A stretch of DNA of 64,000 nt from an uncultured Bacteroides sp. (lineage in GTDB: Bacteria > Bacteroidota > Bacteroidia > Bacteroidales > Bacteroidaceae): contig CANSEY010000010.1 of NCBI GenBank assembly GCA_947646015.1, forward strand, positions 41,946 to 105,945. Direction: 5' to 3'. Positions 51,985 through 61,373 of the stretch are shown piece by piece. A program made the translations under genes and the position numbers. Each line of letters begins with the position of its first letter. Position 1 is the first letter of the stretch. The notes beneath the pieces were generated by a model. It was not told where the DNA came from, ran no database searches, and saw only the letters and a program-made list of their open reading frames with translations.

Positions 51985-54900
51985 ATGAATCTAAAAGATC
52001 TGAACAACCTTAGAGCAGATACGGAAGGCAGGATAAAAGCCGTCTTCTTAATATGCATGTTTGTGCTGGTGTCTGCAGGTGGATTTGCTCAAAATACAAA
52101 GAGCATTTCGGGTACGGTGAGAGAGAAAGGCAGTAATGAAACTGTTATTGGTGCCACTGTACAAGTGAAAGGAACACACAATGGGGTGATTACTAATGAG
52201 AATGGGGAGTATACAATTAAAAATGTATCTCCGGGACAAGTACTTGTTTTCTCAATGATTGGTATGAATACGGTTGAAAAAACTGTAGGTAGCCAAAATC
52301 GGATAGATGTACTGATGGATGCGGGAGTATTGATTGACGAGGTGGTAGTGACCGGTTATCAGACTCAGCGTAAAGTGGACTTGACCGGATCTGTATCCAG
52401 TTTGAGTTCCGATCAGTTCATGCAAACCAACCCGTTAAGTCTGGAGCAGGCTTTGAAAGGAAAAATATCCGGTGTGCAGGTAATGAATAATGATGGTGCG
52501 CCGGGTGGTGGAATTACGATTAAGATTCGTGGAGCCAGTTCTATTACGGCAGGTAGTTCACCTCTGTATGTCATCGATGGTTTTCCTCTCCCTATTTCGG
52601 ACGATCCTCTGGAAAGTCCTTTGGCTACTATCTCTCCTGATGCAATCGAGAGTATCTCTATCCTGAAAGACGTATCATCAACTGCCATTTATGGGGCACA
52701 GGGGGCTAATGGCGTTGTGTTGATTACTACGAAGAAAGGATCGGCCGGTATGAGTGAAATCTCTGTGAAGGCTACTTACGGTATCAGTAAACTGGCAAAT
52801 TCTATTCCAATGCTGGGTGCGGAAGACTATATGCGTGCGTATATGCGTGATATGATTATGAGCGGACGCTGGCAAAATGCTGATTTCTATCAGGAATATA
52901 AAGATCAGATATGGAATACCAATCCTTCCCGTTTCCAATTCTATCCCGATCTTTGTTTGCAGAATGGTACTAAACAGAATTATGAAGTTTCTTACAGAGG
53001 GGGAACAGACCGCATACAGAACTCTACAATCTTTTCGTTGATGAATGAAGACGGTATTGCCATCAATACCGGATTTAAACGATTCTATTTCCAAACGAAT
53101 AATAGCATTAAATTGCTTCCGCAATTGACTTTGAACACAAATCTTTCATATGAACACAATATTCGTAGCGGTGCTTTCTGGACAGAAGGGAATATTTTTA
53201 ACGAAATACAGACTTTCTCTCCGCTTGTTCCTAAAGAATGGACTTTTCAGGAGATAGATGATAACCTTTACTATACAGGTAAGATGGATAACCCTTATAG
53301 AAAATTAAAAGATATTGATTACTCTAACAAGAATAATACTTTCTTCGGTCAGGCAGAGTTGGTTTACAATATCAATGATAACTGGTTTGTAAAAGGAGGT
53401 ATTGGTGTGCGTATACCCAAAGGTGAAGTGAAAGAATTTATTCCGAAAACCATTCAGAGAGGCTACGATAATAACGGATTGGCCACATACGCTACGCAAA
53501 GTGGATTAAATATGCGTGGAGTAGTCCAGGCCGGATTTAATAAAGTATTCAACAAAGTACATAGTCTCTCGGTAAATGCCGTATACGAGGCTAATACCAA
53601 CAAGTATGAAACCTTTAATCAGGAATATTCTCAGTTTAATACCGATTTGGGATGGGAAGGTATTTATGATGCAAAAAGTGGTAATCATGTGAAATCTCCC
53701 GGTGTATCTTACGAGAAGATAGCAATGCTTTCGGGGGTATTGATGGCTAACTACTCTTATAAAGGGCGTTATTTATTGAAAGCATCTATGCGTGCTGACG
53801 GTTCTTCTAAATTCAGCCCTGATAATCGTTGGGGATTTTTCCCGTCCGGAGCATTGGGTTGGAGAGTTTCAGAAGAAGAATTTTTTAAGAATGTATCTTG
53901 GTTGGAGAAGAACGTTAATAACTTGAAACTACGTTTTAGCTATGGTCAGGTAGGTAACGATCAGATTGCTCCGTATGCTTATGCACAGACCTTATCTTCC
54001 AGCCAGAGACAAGCCATTTTTGGTGACGGAGCTATTCCGGCCTTGTACACCAGCCGTATGGCAAACCCCGAAATCAGTTGGGAAGTAACGGAAGAGTTTA
54101 ACGGCGGTCTCGATTTAGATATGTTTAATAACCGGCTGAATATTTCATTGGATCTCTATACCAAGACAACTCGTGATATGCTGCTTGAACAGAATCTGCC
54201 ACGTACTTCCGGTTTTGGAAAAGTAACCAGGAATATCGGTTCGGTACGTAACCGTGGATTTGAAATCAGTGTAGGCGGTGTGCTGATTGATAAGAAAGAC
54301 TTTACGTGGAATGCAACAGTGAACTTTAGTTCCAATCAGTCCAAAGTACTGAGTCTAGGTGCTGAGACACAGATGTTGGAAGGGCGTCCGGTGGGTTCTG
54401 CTTCGGGTTCGGAAAATGTCCTGATAAAAAAGGGATATCCTCTCGGACTGTTCTATGGTCTGCAAATGGAAGGCATTCGCAGTAATTGGCATTCTGACTA
54501 TAATGGTATAGGCAGTGCTGATTCTCCTTGGTGGTATGCTACTGAAAGAGAGATGCCATACGGATTCCCATCTTTTGCAGATACCAATGGAGACGGGAAA
54601 GTGGATATGAGTGACCGTGTCGTGATAGGAGATGTGAATCCGGTATTTATCGGTGGCTTGAACACCCGTTTGCGCTGGAAATTCATTGAACTGGCTATGG
54701 ACTTCAGCTGGTCATACGGAAATGATATAATCAATGGTAATGTATACAATCTGATGAACAATGGCGATATTCGTAATAAGTCGGCTGTATACTATAAAGA
54801 TGCTTGGTTTGCTAATAATCCTACCGGTACTTTTACAGGTCCTGGTGCAATTGATTGGTCCGGGTATATGTGGGCTGCTTCCAACTCTGAAATGGTGGAA

Positions 54901-55155
54901 GATGGTTCGTTCCTGAAGATGAATAACCTGGCTGTAACTTTCCGTATGCCGAAAAATATATTAAAGGCTTGGAAAATTAAGGACCTGGCTCTGACATATA
55001 CGATTAACAATGTTTTCTGTTTAACGAACTATTCGGGATATGATCCTGAGGTACGTAGTGGCAGCTCTGTAAATAATCGTATTCTTCCGGGAGTCGATAT
55101 CTCGGCTTATCCGTATGCCCGGTCTCATATATTCTCACTTAATTTTAAATACTAA
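51985..55155 (+). CDS. susC: SusC-type TonB-dependent outer-membrane transporter
   Basis: The 1056-residue protein has a signal peptide (to about 36, VSAGGFAQ). A carboxypeptidase-regulatory-like domain (SISGTVREKGSNETVIGATV) is followed by VLIDEVVVTGYQ, the conserved stretch before the plug, then the plug (LYVIDGFPLP, ILKDVSSTAIYGAQGANGV) and the 22-stranded barrel ending in FSLNFKY. It imports oligosaccharides across the outer membrane with a SusD lid, using TonB-ExbBD energy. susD follows after 12 bp. The symbol is used as the family name. The glycan is probably arabinofuranoside-rich, judged from the linked hydrolases. Confidence 0.95.
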   Translation: MNLKDLNNLRADTEGRIKAVFLICMFVLVSAGGFAQNTKSISGTVREKGSNETVIGATVQVKGTHNGVITNENGEYTIKNVSPGQVLVFSMIGMNTVEKTVGSQNRIDVLMDAGVLIDEVVVTGYQTQRKVDLTGSVSSLSSDQFMQTNPLSLEQALKGKISGVQVMNNDGAPGGGITIKIRGASSITAGSSPLYVIDGFPLPISDDPLESPLATISPDAIESISILKDVSSTAIYGAQGANGVVLITTKKGSAGMSEISVKATYGISKLANSIPMLGAEDYMRAYMRDMIMSGRWQNADFYQEYKDQIWNTNPSRFQFYPDLCLQNGTKQNYEVSYRGGTDRIQNSTIFSLMNEDGIAINTGFKRFYFQTNNSIKLLPQLTLNTNLSYEHNIRSGAFWTEGNIFNEIQTFSPLVPKEWTFQEIDDNLYYTGKMDNPYRKLKDIDYSNKNNTFFGQAELVYNINDNWFVKGGIGVRIPKGEVKEFIPKTIQRGYDNNGLATYATQSGLNMRGVVQAGFNKVFNKVHSLSVNAVYEANTNKYETFNQEYSQFNTDLGWEGIYDAKSGNHVKSPGVSYEKIAMLSGVLMANYSYKGRYLLKASMRADGSSKFSPDNRWGFFPSGALGWRVSEEEFFKNVSWLEKNVNNLKLRFSYGQVGNDQIAPYAYAQTLSSSQRQAIFGDGAIPALYTSRMANPEISWEVTEEFNGGLDLDMFNNRLNISLDLYTKTTRDMLLEQNLPRTSGFGKVTRNIGSVRNRGFEISVGGVLIDKKDFTWNATVNFSSNQSKVLSLGAETQMLEGRPVGSASGSENVLIKKGYPLGLFYGLQMEGIRSNWHSDYNGIGSADSPWWYATEREMPYGFPSFADTNGDGKVDMSDRVVIGDVNPVFIGGLNTRLRWKFIELAMDFSWSYGNDIINGNVYNLMNNGDIRNKSAVYYKDAWFANNPTGTFTGPGAIDWSGYMWAASNSEMVEDGSFLKMNNLAVTFRMPKNILKAWKIKDLALTYTINNVFCLTNYSGYDPEVRSGSSVNNRILPGVDISAYPYARSHIFSLNFKY

Positions 55156-55167
55156 TAAGGTACTGCC

Positions 55168-57147
55168 ATGAAAAAAATATTATTAGCCCTTTTAACCTCT
55201 TGCGCCTTAGTGTCGTGTGAGGGGTATTTCGACCAGTTACCGAAAACAGAACTTCCGTCTGAAACTTTCTATACTTCCTATGATGCTGCTTTACGTAATG
55301 TAGCTATATTGTATGCTAATGCAGGGCATGTCAATGATGGAATTATGACCAGTGACCGGTTTATGATGCCTTCATTGATGAATGAAGGTCCGTTCGACCT
55401 GACTTCGACATCGGGTAGCGTACTGAATTTGTGGTCAAAGCATTATGCGTATATTGCACAGGCAAATCTGATACTTGAGAGGCTGGAAACCAATAAAGAG
55501 GTGATTGATGAGAATGCAGGACATTCTGCATTGGATAAAGCTACGATCACCGGATCAGCTACTGAAATGCTGATGGGAGAAGTTCGTTTCCTCCGGGCTT
55601 ATGCTTACTTTACATTGTATCGTTATTATGGCGGTGTACCTCTGATTATAGAGCCTACCGGACCGAAGCCGGATTATGTGCCGCGAGCAACCCGCCAGGA
55701 GATGTTCAAGTTCCTCTATGACGAGATGGCCTATGCATTGGACAAGTGTTTGGATAACCGTTCGGGCATTGCTTATGGTCGTGTTACCAAAGGTGCCGTA
55801 GCCGGTATGTTGGCAAAAATGAAAATATTCCACGCTTCTTATATCCGCCGTGCAGAAATGTATGGAAACAAGATTAATGAAACAACAGCTGATGATGTAG
55901 ATAAGACAACGTTATATGCTGATGCAGTGAAGTTGTGTGACGATATCATTGCCGGCGTGTACGGAACTTATAAGTTGGAAGAATATTTCCCTGCTGTATT
56001 TACCAAACGAAATAACGAGATTATGTTCAGTGTATTGGCAGAAGAAGGAGTCGGTACAGGAAACAAGATACCTATGGGTTTTGCCGGTGAAGGTAAATAC
56101 GGAGCAACCGGTGGAAGAAATCTTACTTCGTGGCTGACGTTGCTGTATGATATACCGATGTGGGAACATAATTACAGTTTCAAGGACGTGTGTATGGACT
56201 ATGGCCAGGTAGATCGTTTCAATGCCGAAAGTCCGAAGCCCGGAACGACTCCTTATGACTTGCAGAATCTCTATGATCGTACCGGAAAGTACACCATAAC
56301 CGGAGACATTACCCGTCGTATGTGGAGTTCGGTGAAAGGCTGGGTAACCGGTCCTAACAGTGGTGGAGCTCCTATCGGGTTGTGGGTGTTTGAACCTGCC
56401 GGACGTGAATTAGGCCCCGAGTTTTATATTGAGCCGGGTAAGGTGAACGATTACACCGAAGAACAGCTCAAAGTAATGGATGTAGCTCTTGAAAGTCATG
56501 AACGGGCGTGGTGGAAGAATGAAACGAATGGGCAGAACAAGCCTAACTTGTGGAACTGTAATTGGTGGCAATTAGGTAAATTCCGTAACCTGAACCCGAG
56601 TGAGTTGAGTTCAACCTTTGATATTAATTATGGTGGAGTGGACTATCCTGTTTTACGTTTGGCAGAGATTTACTTGCTGAAAGCGGAGGCACAAATCATG
56701 CAGGGCCATGTTTCGGAAGGAGTGAAAACGATGAATATTATCCGTGATCGTGCTTGCCATCAAGGATCTATTAAAGATATGTTTGTTTCTCAGGGAGATG
56801 CTCCTTATACTTATCAACCGGGTTCGGTTATGATGATTCCGACTAATATCAGTCCGGCTAATGCACTGAAAGAGTTGATGTATGAACGTTTACGCGAATT
56901 GGCAGCCGAGGATGATTGCGGATGGCTCGATGTAGCACGCTTTCCTGATGTTTCAATGGTTGACCTGGCTGATATCTGCCGTTATCGCGATCCTCTACAA
57001 TTCTTTGATCCGTTTGGTGATCCGGCGCGTGGGGAATACCTTTGGCATCTTTTTAATGAAGAGAAAGTGTACCGTGTGCTGATGCCGATACCGTTTACCG
57101 AGTTATCGTTCTTCCCAGAAATGAAACAAAATCCGGGATATTTTTAA
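55168..57147 (+). CDS. susD: SusD-type glycan-binding lipoprotein
   Basis: The 659-residue lipoprotein (CALVSC, Cys at about 17) starts the mature part with EGYFDQLPKTELPSETFYTS, the SusD hallmark. TPR helices are seen in VRFLRAYAYFTLYRYYGGVPL and in PVLRLAEIYLLKAEAQIMQG. It is longer than SusD of B. thetaiotaomicron (about 550 residues). It forms the surface lid over the SusC transporter encoded just upstream and binds the same oligosaccharide. The symbol is the family name only. Confidence 0.93.
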   Translation: MKKILLALLTSCALVSCEGYFDQLPKTELPSETFYTSYDAALRNVAILYANAGHVNDGIMTSDRFMMPSLMNEGPFDLTSTSGSVLNLWSKHYAYIAQANLILERLETNKEVIDENAGHSALDKATITGSATEMLMGEVRFLRAYAYFTLYRYYGGVPLIIEPTGPKPDYVPRATRQEMFKFLYDEMAYALDKCLDNRSGIAYGRVTKGAVAGMLAKMKIFHASYIRRAEMYGNKINETTADDVDKTTLYADAVKLCDDIIAGVYGTYKLEEYFPAVFTKRNNEIMFSVLAEEGVGTGNKIPMGFAGEGKYGATGGRNLTSWLTLLYDIPMWEHNYSFKDVCMDYGQVDRFNAESPKPGTTPYDLQNLYDRTGKYTITGDITRRMWSSVKGWVTGPNSGGAPIGLWVFEPAGRELGPEFYIEPGKVNDYTEEQLKVMDVALESHERAWWKNETNGQNKPNLWNCNWWQLGKFRNLNPSELSSTFDINYGGVDYPVLRLAEIYLLKAEAQIMQGHVSEGVKTMNIIRDRACHQGSIKDMFVSQGDAPYTYQPGSVMMIPTNISPANALKELMYERLRELAAEDDCGWLDVARFPDVSMVDLADICRYRDPLQFFDPFGDPARGEYLWHLFNEEKVYRVLMPIPFTELSFFPEMKQNPGYF

Positions 57148-57165
57148 TGTTAAAAACGAATGGAT

Positions 57166-58473
57166 ATGAAAACAAATAAACTGATTATAGGGCTGCTTGC
57201 TGTGGCAGCTACTTCACTGGTTTCTTGTGAGAAATTTGGTGCAGATGTAGAAACACCGTCTGTCAGTATCTCTGTGTCCCCCGAAAATCCGAAAGTCGGC
57301 GAAGAGGTGACGGTAACGATCAATACCGATGCTCAGTACCTGACACTTTTTACGGGTGATGAAGGAAAAAACTTTGAGCGTTCGCGTATTAAAGCTATTA
57401 TGGAACATGATTGGGATAGCTTTTATGAAGAATGTTATCGGGTCTCTTATGCAAAGAATGGGGAGAAGACCTTGTTTTATAAATATTTTAAGGACTATCA
57501 GAGTATAGAAGACGTAAAAAAGGATTTTGAGTTTTTCGGAGCGATTGATAATATCCAGTTAGTGCCCTACAAAAAAGGAGACTTTCCGGAGGCACTGATG
57601 GAAATGAGCTATATAGGGACGAATCAATTGAAGTTTACGGTGACAGATCGGCGGATTCCTTCGGGCATCCGGATGAAGCCGAATATTCATATCTTTGGAG
57701 GACTTGCCAATCAACCGGGTAATACAATTATCGAGAGTCGCTTTGTAGCGTGTGATGCTGATCGTGCAATACGTAAATACTCTAATGATGCATGGGTAGC
57801 TGCTTATTTTGGTTTACATACCGAACAGTTGGAAGACTTTCAGGGATATAGTGCAGGATACAAATATTATACGTTCCAAGATGAACGTTCGTATGGAGCG
57901 TTTCAGACTAACGATCCATTATCCCGCCGTCCTACGGAAGGATTTTATAAACTGGGTGATATGTACAACCGGGATACTTACTTGCAGCCTTTTTTGGATC
58001 ATGGAGAAAAAATCATTCTTCGCCAAGTGGATATGTATGTGAATGGTCGTTCGACTTTTGTGGCAGCTGATGATTCGCCTTATAAATATGATTTGGACGG
58101 AGATGGAGTATTGGAATCGTATGAATGTGAACTCGATCCTGCTACCGGTCTTCCGGTACATGAAGCCGACTATACAAAGTACAAAGGTTTTCAGGGAGAT
58201 GTTTATCTCTCTTTTATAGAGATGGGAACTGATGAATATGAACCGTGGAATACCGGTGTTTCATTAGGTTCTGTATATACTACCGGAGGAATTCAGAAAA
58301 CTTATAAGTATATTTACACCGGAGCCGGTGACTTTACAATTACTGCTGTTGCTACCAATGTAGGTGATAAAGATTATAAAGGAATAGATTATAGCGAGGA
58401 AAGAAGTAATTCTTTGGATGACTATAGTCATAAGAGAGCACTTAGCAGTGTGAAGGTTTCGGTAAAACCGTAG
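57166..58473 (+). CDS. DUF5017-like surface glycan-binding lipoprotein
   Basis: Two ATGs lie close together (57160 and 57166), and I use the second. The lipoprotein has signal TSLVSC and an N-terminal PKD/Ig-like domain (VSISVSPENPKVGEEVTVTI, then LTLFTGDEGKNFERS), which matches the start of DUF5017 proteins. A beta-rich C-terminal region of about 300 residues follows. Its place directly after susD is that of SusE/F-type surface glycan-binding proteins. These capture polysaccharide at the cell surface without catalysis. The family assignment is from memory of the N-terminal pattern. Confidence 0.7.
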   Translation: MKTNKLIIGLLAVAATSLVSCEKFGADVETPSVSISVSPENPKVGEEVTVTINTDAQYLTLFTGDEGKNFERSRIKAIMEHDWDSFYEECYRVSYAKNGEKTLFYKYFKDYQSIEDVKKDFEFFGAIDNIQLVPYKKGDFPEALMEMSYIGTNQLKFTVTDRRIPSGIRMKPNIHIFGGLANQPGNTIIESRFVACDADRAIRKYSNDAWVAAYFGLHTEQLEDFQGYSAGYKYYTFQDERSYGAFQTNDPLSRRPTEGFYKLGDMYNRDTYLQPFLDHGEKIILRQVDMYVNGRSTFVAADDSPYKYDLDGDGVLESYECELDPATGLPVHEADYTKYKGFQGDVYLSFIEMGTDEYEPWNTGVSLGSVYTTGGIQKTYKYIYTGAGDFTITAVATNVGDKDYKGIDYSEERSNSLDDYSHKRALSSVKVSVKP

Positions 58474-58495
58474 TATCCTTCGGTAGAATGTAAAT

Positions 58496-58591
58496 CAGTA
58501 GTTGAGTGTCTGCCCGGTCGCGGTATCCATTAATAAGGGGTTTTGCACAATCCTTTTAGGACCTGTGGAAGGCAGCAATACTCAACTACTG
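58496..58591 (+). repeat. Long hairpin within the susC operon
   Basis: CAGTAGTTGAGT (58496-58507) pairs perfectly with ACTCAACTACTG (58580-58591), and an inner CTGCC (58510-58514) pairs with GGCAG (58571-58575). The interior is about 56 nt. It fills most of the 151-bp gap between the DUF5017-like gene and the next hydrolase. It could be an mRNA-stability or attenuation structure, or a small RNA. No T-run follows, so it is not a plain terminator. Confidence 0.65.
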
Positions 58592-58624
58592 TAGATTACT
58601 TTATTAATATAAAGAATAGTGCCT

Positions 58625-61372
58625 ATGAAACTTAAGTATTGTATTTTATCTCTACTCTTTTTTTATCTGAATATTTCTTCTATCCAGGCCGTAATACCAC
58701 AGATGGAAGTCAGTCCGGATGAGAGAGGTGTGAGTTCGCTCGTTTTTCAAGGTGCGGGCAATGTTCGGAATTATGTAGACCACGGGAAATATCTGGGCGA
58801 TTTGAGTCTGACTTATGAAGTAAGAGGGAAGAGTTATGCCGTTTCTTTGGCTGATATTACTCCTCTGGTCTTGTCGAATACTCCGGATAAGATACAGATA
58901 TTCTGGCAGCTTCCTTCGGATGTGCGTCTTTACCAAACTTTTACTATTAAAGGAGAAGAAGTAGACTGGGAGATTGATTTTTTTAATCGCAGTCATCATC
59001 CGGTGAAGGTGACGGATATGTGGTTCGCTCTGCCTGTGGGCGCTTTGGATGAGTCTATTCAGGCACATCAGAACCTGAACCGTCATTTCTCTCTGAATGG
59101 AAATGCCTCTTTCTTTTATTGGACTCCGCTGACAGGGCAAGGTGATATTCTGCTGATGACTATGCATAAGGGAACTGCGATAGAATATGCTACACAAGAT
59201 GGCAAGTACTATCTGCATTCAATGAATGCTGTAGATCGTACCAATGATAGCTGGAGATTACCGTCTACCTCAAAAAACGTACAGCCTTACGAGCATTACA
59301 TGACAGGTTTCAACTTCACACTCACTGGAAATCATGAAGAGGTAAAAACGAAGATTTATGATAAACACGGAGTGGTTGTGAAAGTTGCTCCCGGTATGGT
59401 AGTCACTCCTGAGTTTGAGGTCTATTGTGCCTTGCAATCGAAACTGCCTGTTGTTGAATTAGTGGCAGAATATCCAGAGGAGATACAGATAACCAGTCTT
59501 GGACAAAAGGAAGGAGATAAATATATCTATAAGTTCCGTTTCTCCCGTTTGGGAGAAAACCTGATTACGGTTCATTATGGAGATGATTTGATATGCTTTC
59601 TCGATTTCTTTGTGACCGAGCCTTTGGAAACCCTGATAAAAAAACGGGCGCGTTTCATTGTGGACAAACAACAACATCGTGATTCTTCCAAATGGTATAA
59701 TGGACTTTATAGTCTTTGGGATATGGAGAAATCCGAGTTACTTTCACCTGACCACTTGGGCGATTTGCGGGAGGAGTTTATGGTAGGCGGATCTGATGAT
59801 CCGTCCAATAGTAAACCAGTCTATGTGAGTGAGAAGAATGTCATTTATCCTAATAAAGAAGAAATTGCTTCTTTGGAGTATTATGAAGAAAATTTTGTGT
59901 GGGGCAAGCTGCAACGCACGGATGAGGAATATCCCTATCCATATGGCATTTACGGCAGTGAAAACTGGTATCAGAACCGCAGCGGGAAATATGGCGGATA
60001 TGAAGACGGGGGTTCCGGTAAGGGGCGTATGTGGCGAACTTTTGATTATACCACTCATTTTGCCATCTATTATAATCTCTACCGGATAGCAGAGGATAAT
60101 CCTGAAATGGTATCTTATCTGGATGCTGATGGCTATCTGGAACGTGCTTATCGGACAGCGATGGCTTATTTTGAAGTACCCTATAATATTTTGATGGGTA
60201 AACAATGGGCTTTTCATGGTTGGACGGACTGGGCCTATAAACAAGGTAATTTTCATGAGCGATATCTGCTGGATATTATCAATGCCCTGCAACAGAAAGG
60301 TAGATTAAAAGATGCAGCCAAGTTGCGTCGTGAATGGGAGAAAAAGGTAACTTATATGGTTTACGAAGATCCCTGGCCTTTTGGATCCGAGATGTTTGTT
60401 GACCGTACAGCTTTTGAGTCCTCCTATTATGTGGCAGAGTATGCAAAGTTAAATCCCATTAAACCCGAAGAACAATTCTGGTATGATAAGAATCGGAAAA
60501 AATGGTACTCGTATACTTCGTTTGACACTTCGATGATTGATCGTTTCATGCAGAATCAGTTGGATGGAAACCTGGCGTTGAGAGGGTTGTTTGAACCAGG
60601 TTATGCTAATCTGGGTACAGCATGGAGTGGACAATATGTAAATCTGGATTATATGACCCAAATGGGCGGAGTGGCATTACTCGATTATGCTTACCGGTTT
60701 TCGGACCGGCCGGATAGGTATATTAATTATGGATATAATTCTTTGTTGGCTTCGTGGGCACTGATGAATACCGGGACTAAAAAGACAGATTTTGGCTATT
60801 GGTATCGGGGAGAACAAAATGACGGTGCTGTAGGCTGGGCTTTTTCACCCTATCAGAACTCACGTACCTATATGAATTATATCAAAGTGGGGCGTGCTCC
60901 CTGGCGGTTTGATGGTGAGATAGACCATGGGCTTACCGGAGGTATTCACGGTTCAGGAGTTTATCTGCTCGATGATCCTGATTTCGGATTAATCGGTTAT
61001 GGAGGAAATGTCCGAATGGATAAAGATGGAACAGTGAGTATCATTCCTTTTGACGGAGTACGTCGTCAGGTCCGTATCATGACTCCTGTCCGTTTTTCGG
61101 TCGAGTTGATGCAAGACGGATTCCGGAAAGATTACCCGATCACTCTGAGAGGGACGGAAGAACTGAGTTTCTGCATAGAAAACCGTTCTGATAAACCTCA
61201 TAACACAACTATCCGGGCTGAGGGAATGCCTGAAGGTAAATATACTGTCATGACCGATCACAAAATGATAACGACATTCAATATTGAGGCGGGTAATGCA
61301 CATCATCCTTATTATATAGAGGTACCCGTTACGGACAAACATACCCAAGTGAAACTTTTAAAAACAAATTAG
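58625..61372 (+). CDS. DUF5695-like exported protein, putative glycoside hydrolase
   Basis: The ATG at 58625 is preferred to the GTG at 58619. The 915-residue protein has a signal peptide ending SSIQA. An N-terminal beta-sandwich region (to about 330) is followed by a helical part with glycosidase-like aromatic and acidic segments: WYNGLYSLWDMEKSELLSPD, FHGWTDWAYKQGNFHERY, FGYWYRGEQNDGAVGWAF and GEIDHGLTGGIHG. A C-terminal beta-domain ends the protein. This order fits an alpha/alpha-barrel hydrolase or lyase. I associate it with DUF5695 but know no proven activity. It is between the glycan-binding gene and the GH127/146 gene (1 bp gap), so it should act on the same glycan. Confidence 0.65.
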   Translation: MKLKYCILSLLFFYLNISSIQAVIPQMEVSPDERGVSSLVFQGAGNVRNYVDHGKYLGDLSLTYEVRGKSYAVSLADITPLVLSNTPDKIQIFWQLPSDVRLYQTFTIKGEEVDWEIDFFNRSHHPVKVTDMWFALPVGALDESIQAHQNLNRHFSLNGNASFFYWTPLTGQGDILLMTMHKGTAIEYATQDGKYYLHSMNAVDRTNDSWRLPSTSKNVQPYEHYMTGFNFTLTGNHEEVKTKIYDKHGVVVKVAPGMVVTPEFEVYCALQSKLPVVELVAEYPEEIQITSLGQKEGDKYIYKFRFSRLGENLITVHYGDDLICFLDFFVTEPLETLIKKRARFIVDKQQHRDSSKWYNGLYSLWDMEKSELLSPDHLGDLREEFMVGGSDDPSNSKPVYVSEKNVIYPNKEEIASLEYYEENFVWGKLQRTDEEYPYPYGIYGSENWYQNRSGKYGGYEDGGSGKGRMWRTFDYTTHFAIYYNLYRIAEDNPEMVSYLDADGYLERAYRTAMAYFEVPYNILMGKQWAFHGWTDWAYKQGNFHERYLLDIINALQQKGRLKDAAKLRREWEKKVTYMVYEDPWPFGSEMFVDRTAFESSYYVAEYAKLNPIKPEEQFWYDKNRKKWYSYTSFDTSMIDRFMQNQLDGNLALRGLFEPGYANLGTAWSGQYVNLDYMTQMGGVALLDYAYRFSDRPDRYINYGYNSLLASWALMNTGTKKTDFGYWYRGEQNDGAVGWAFSPYQNSRTYMNYIKVGRAPWRFDGEIDHGLTGGIHGSGVYLLDDPDFGLIGYGGNVRMDKDGTVSIIPFDGVRRQVRIMTPVRFSVELMQDGFRKDYPITLRGTEELSFCIENRSDKPHNTTIRAEGMPEGKYTVMTDHKMITTFNIEAGNAHHPYYIEVPVTDKHTQVKLLKTN

Positions 61373-61373
61373 A

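Noticed and set aside
59744-60292. 182-codon open frame on minus inside the DUF5695-like gene
   Set aside because: Shadow frame; the plus-strand protein is continuous and conserved in character.
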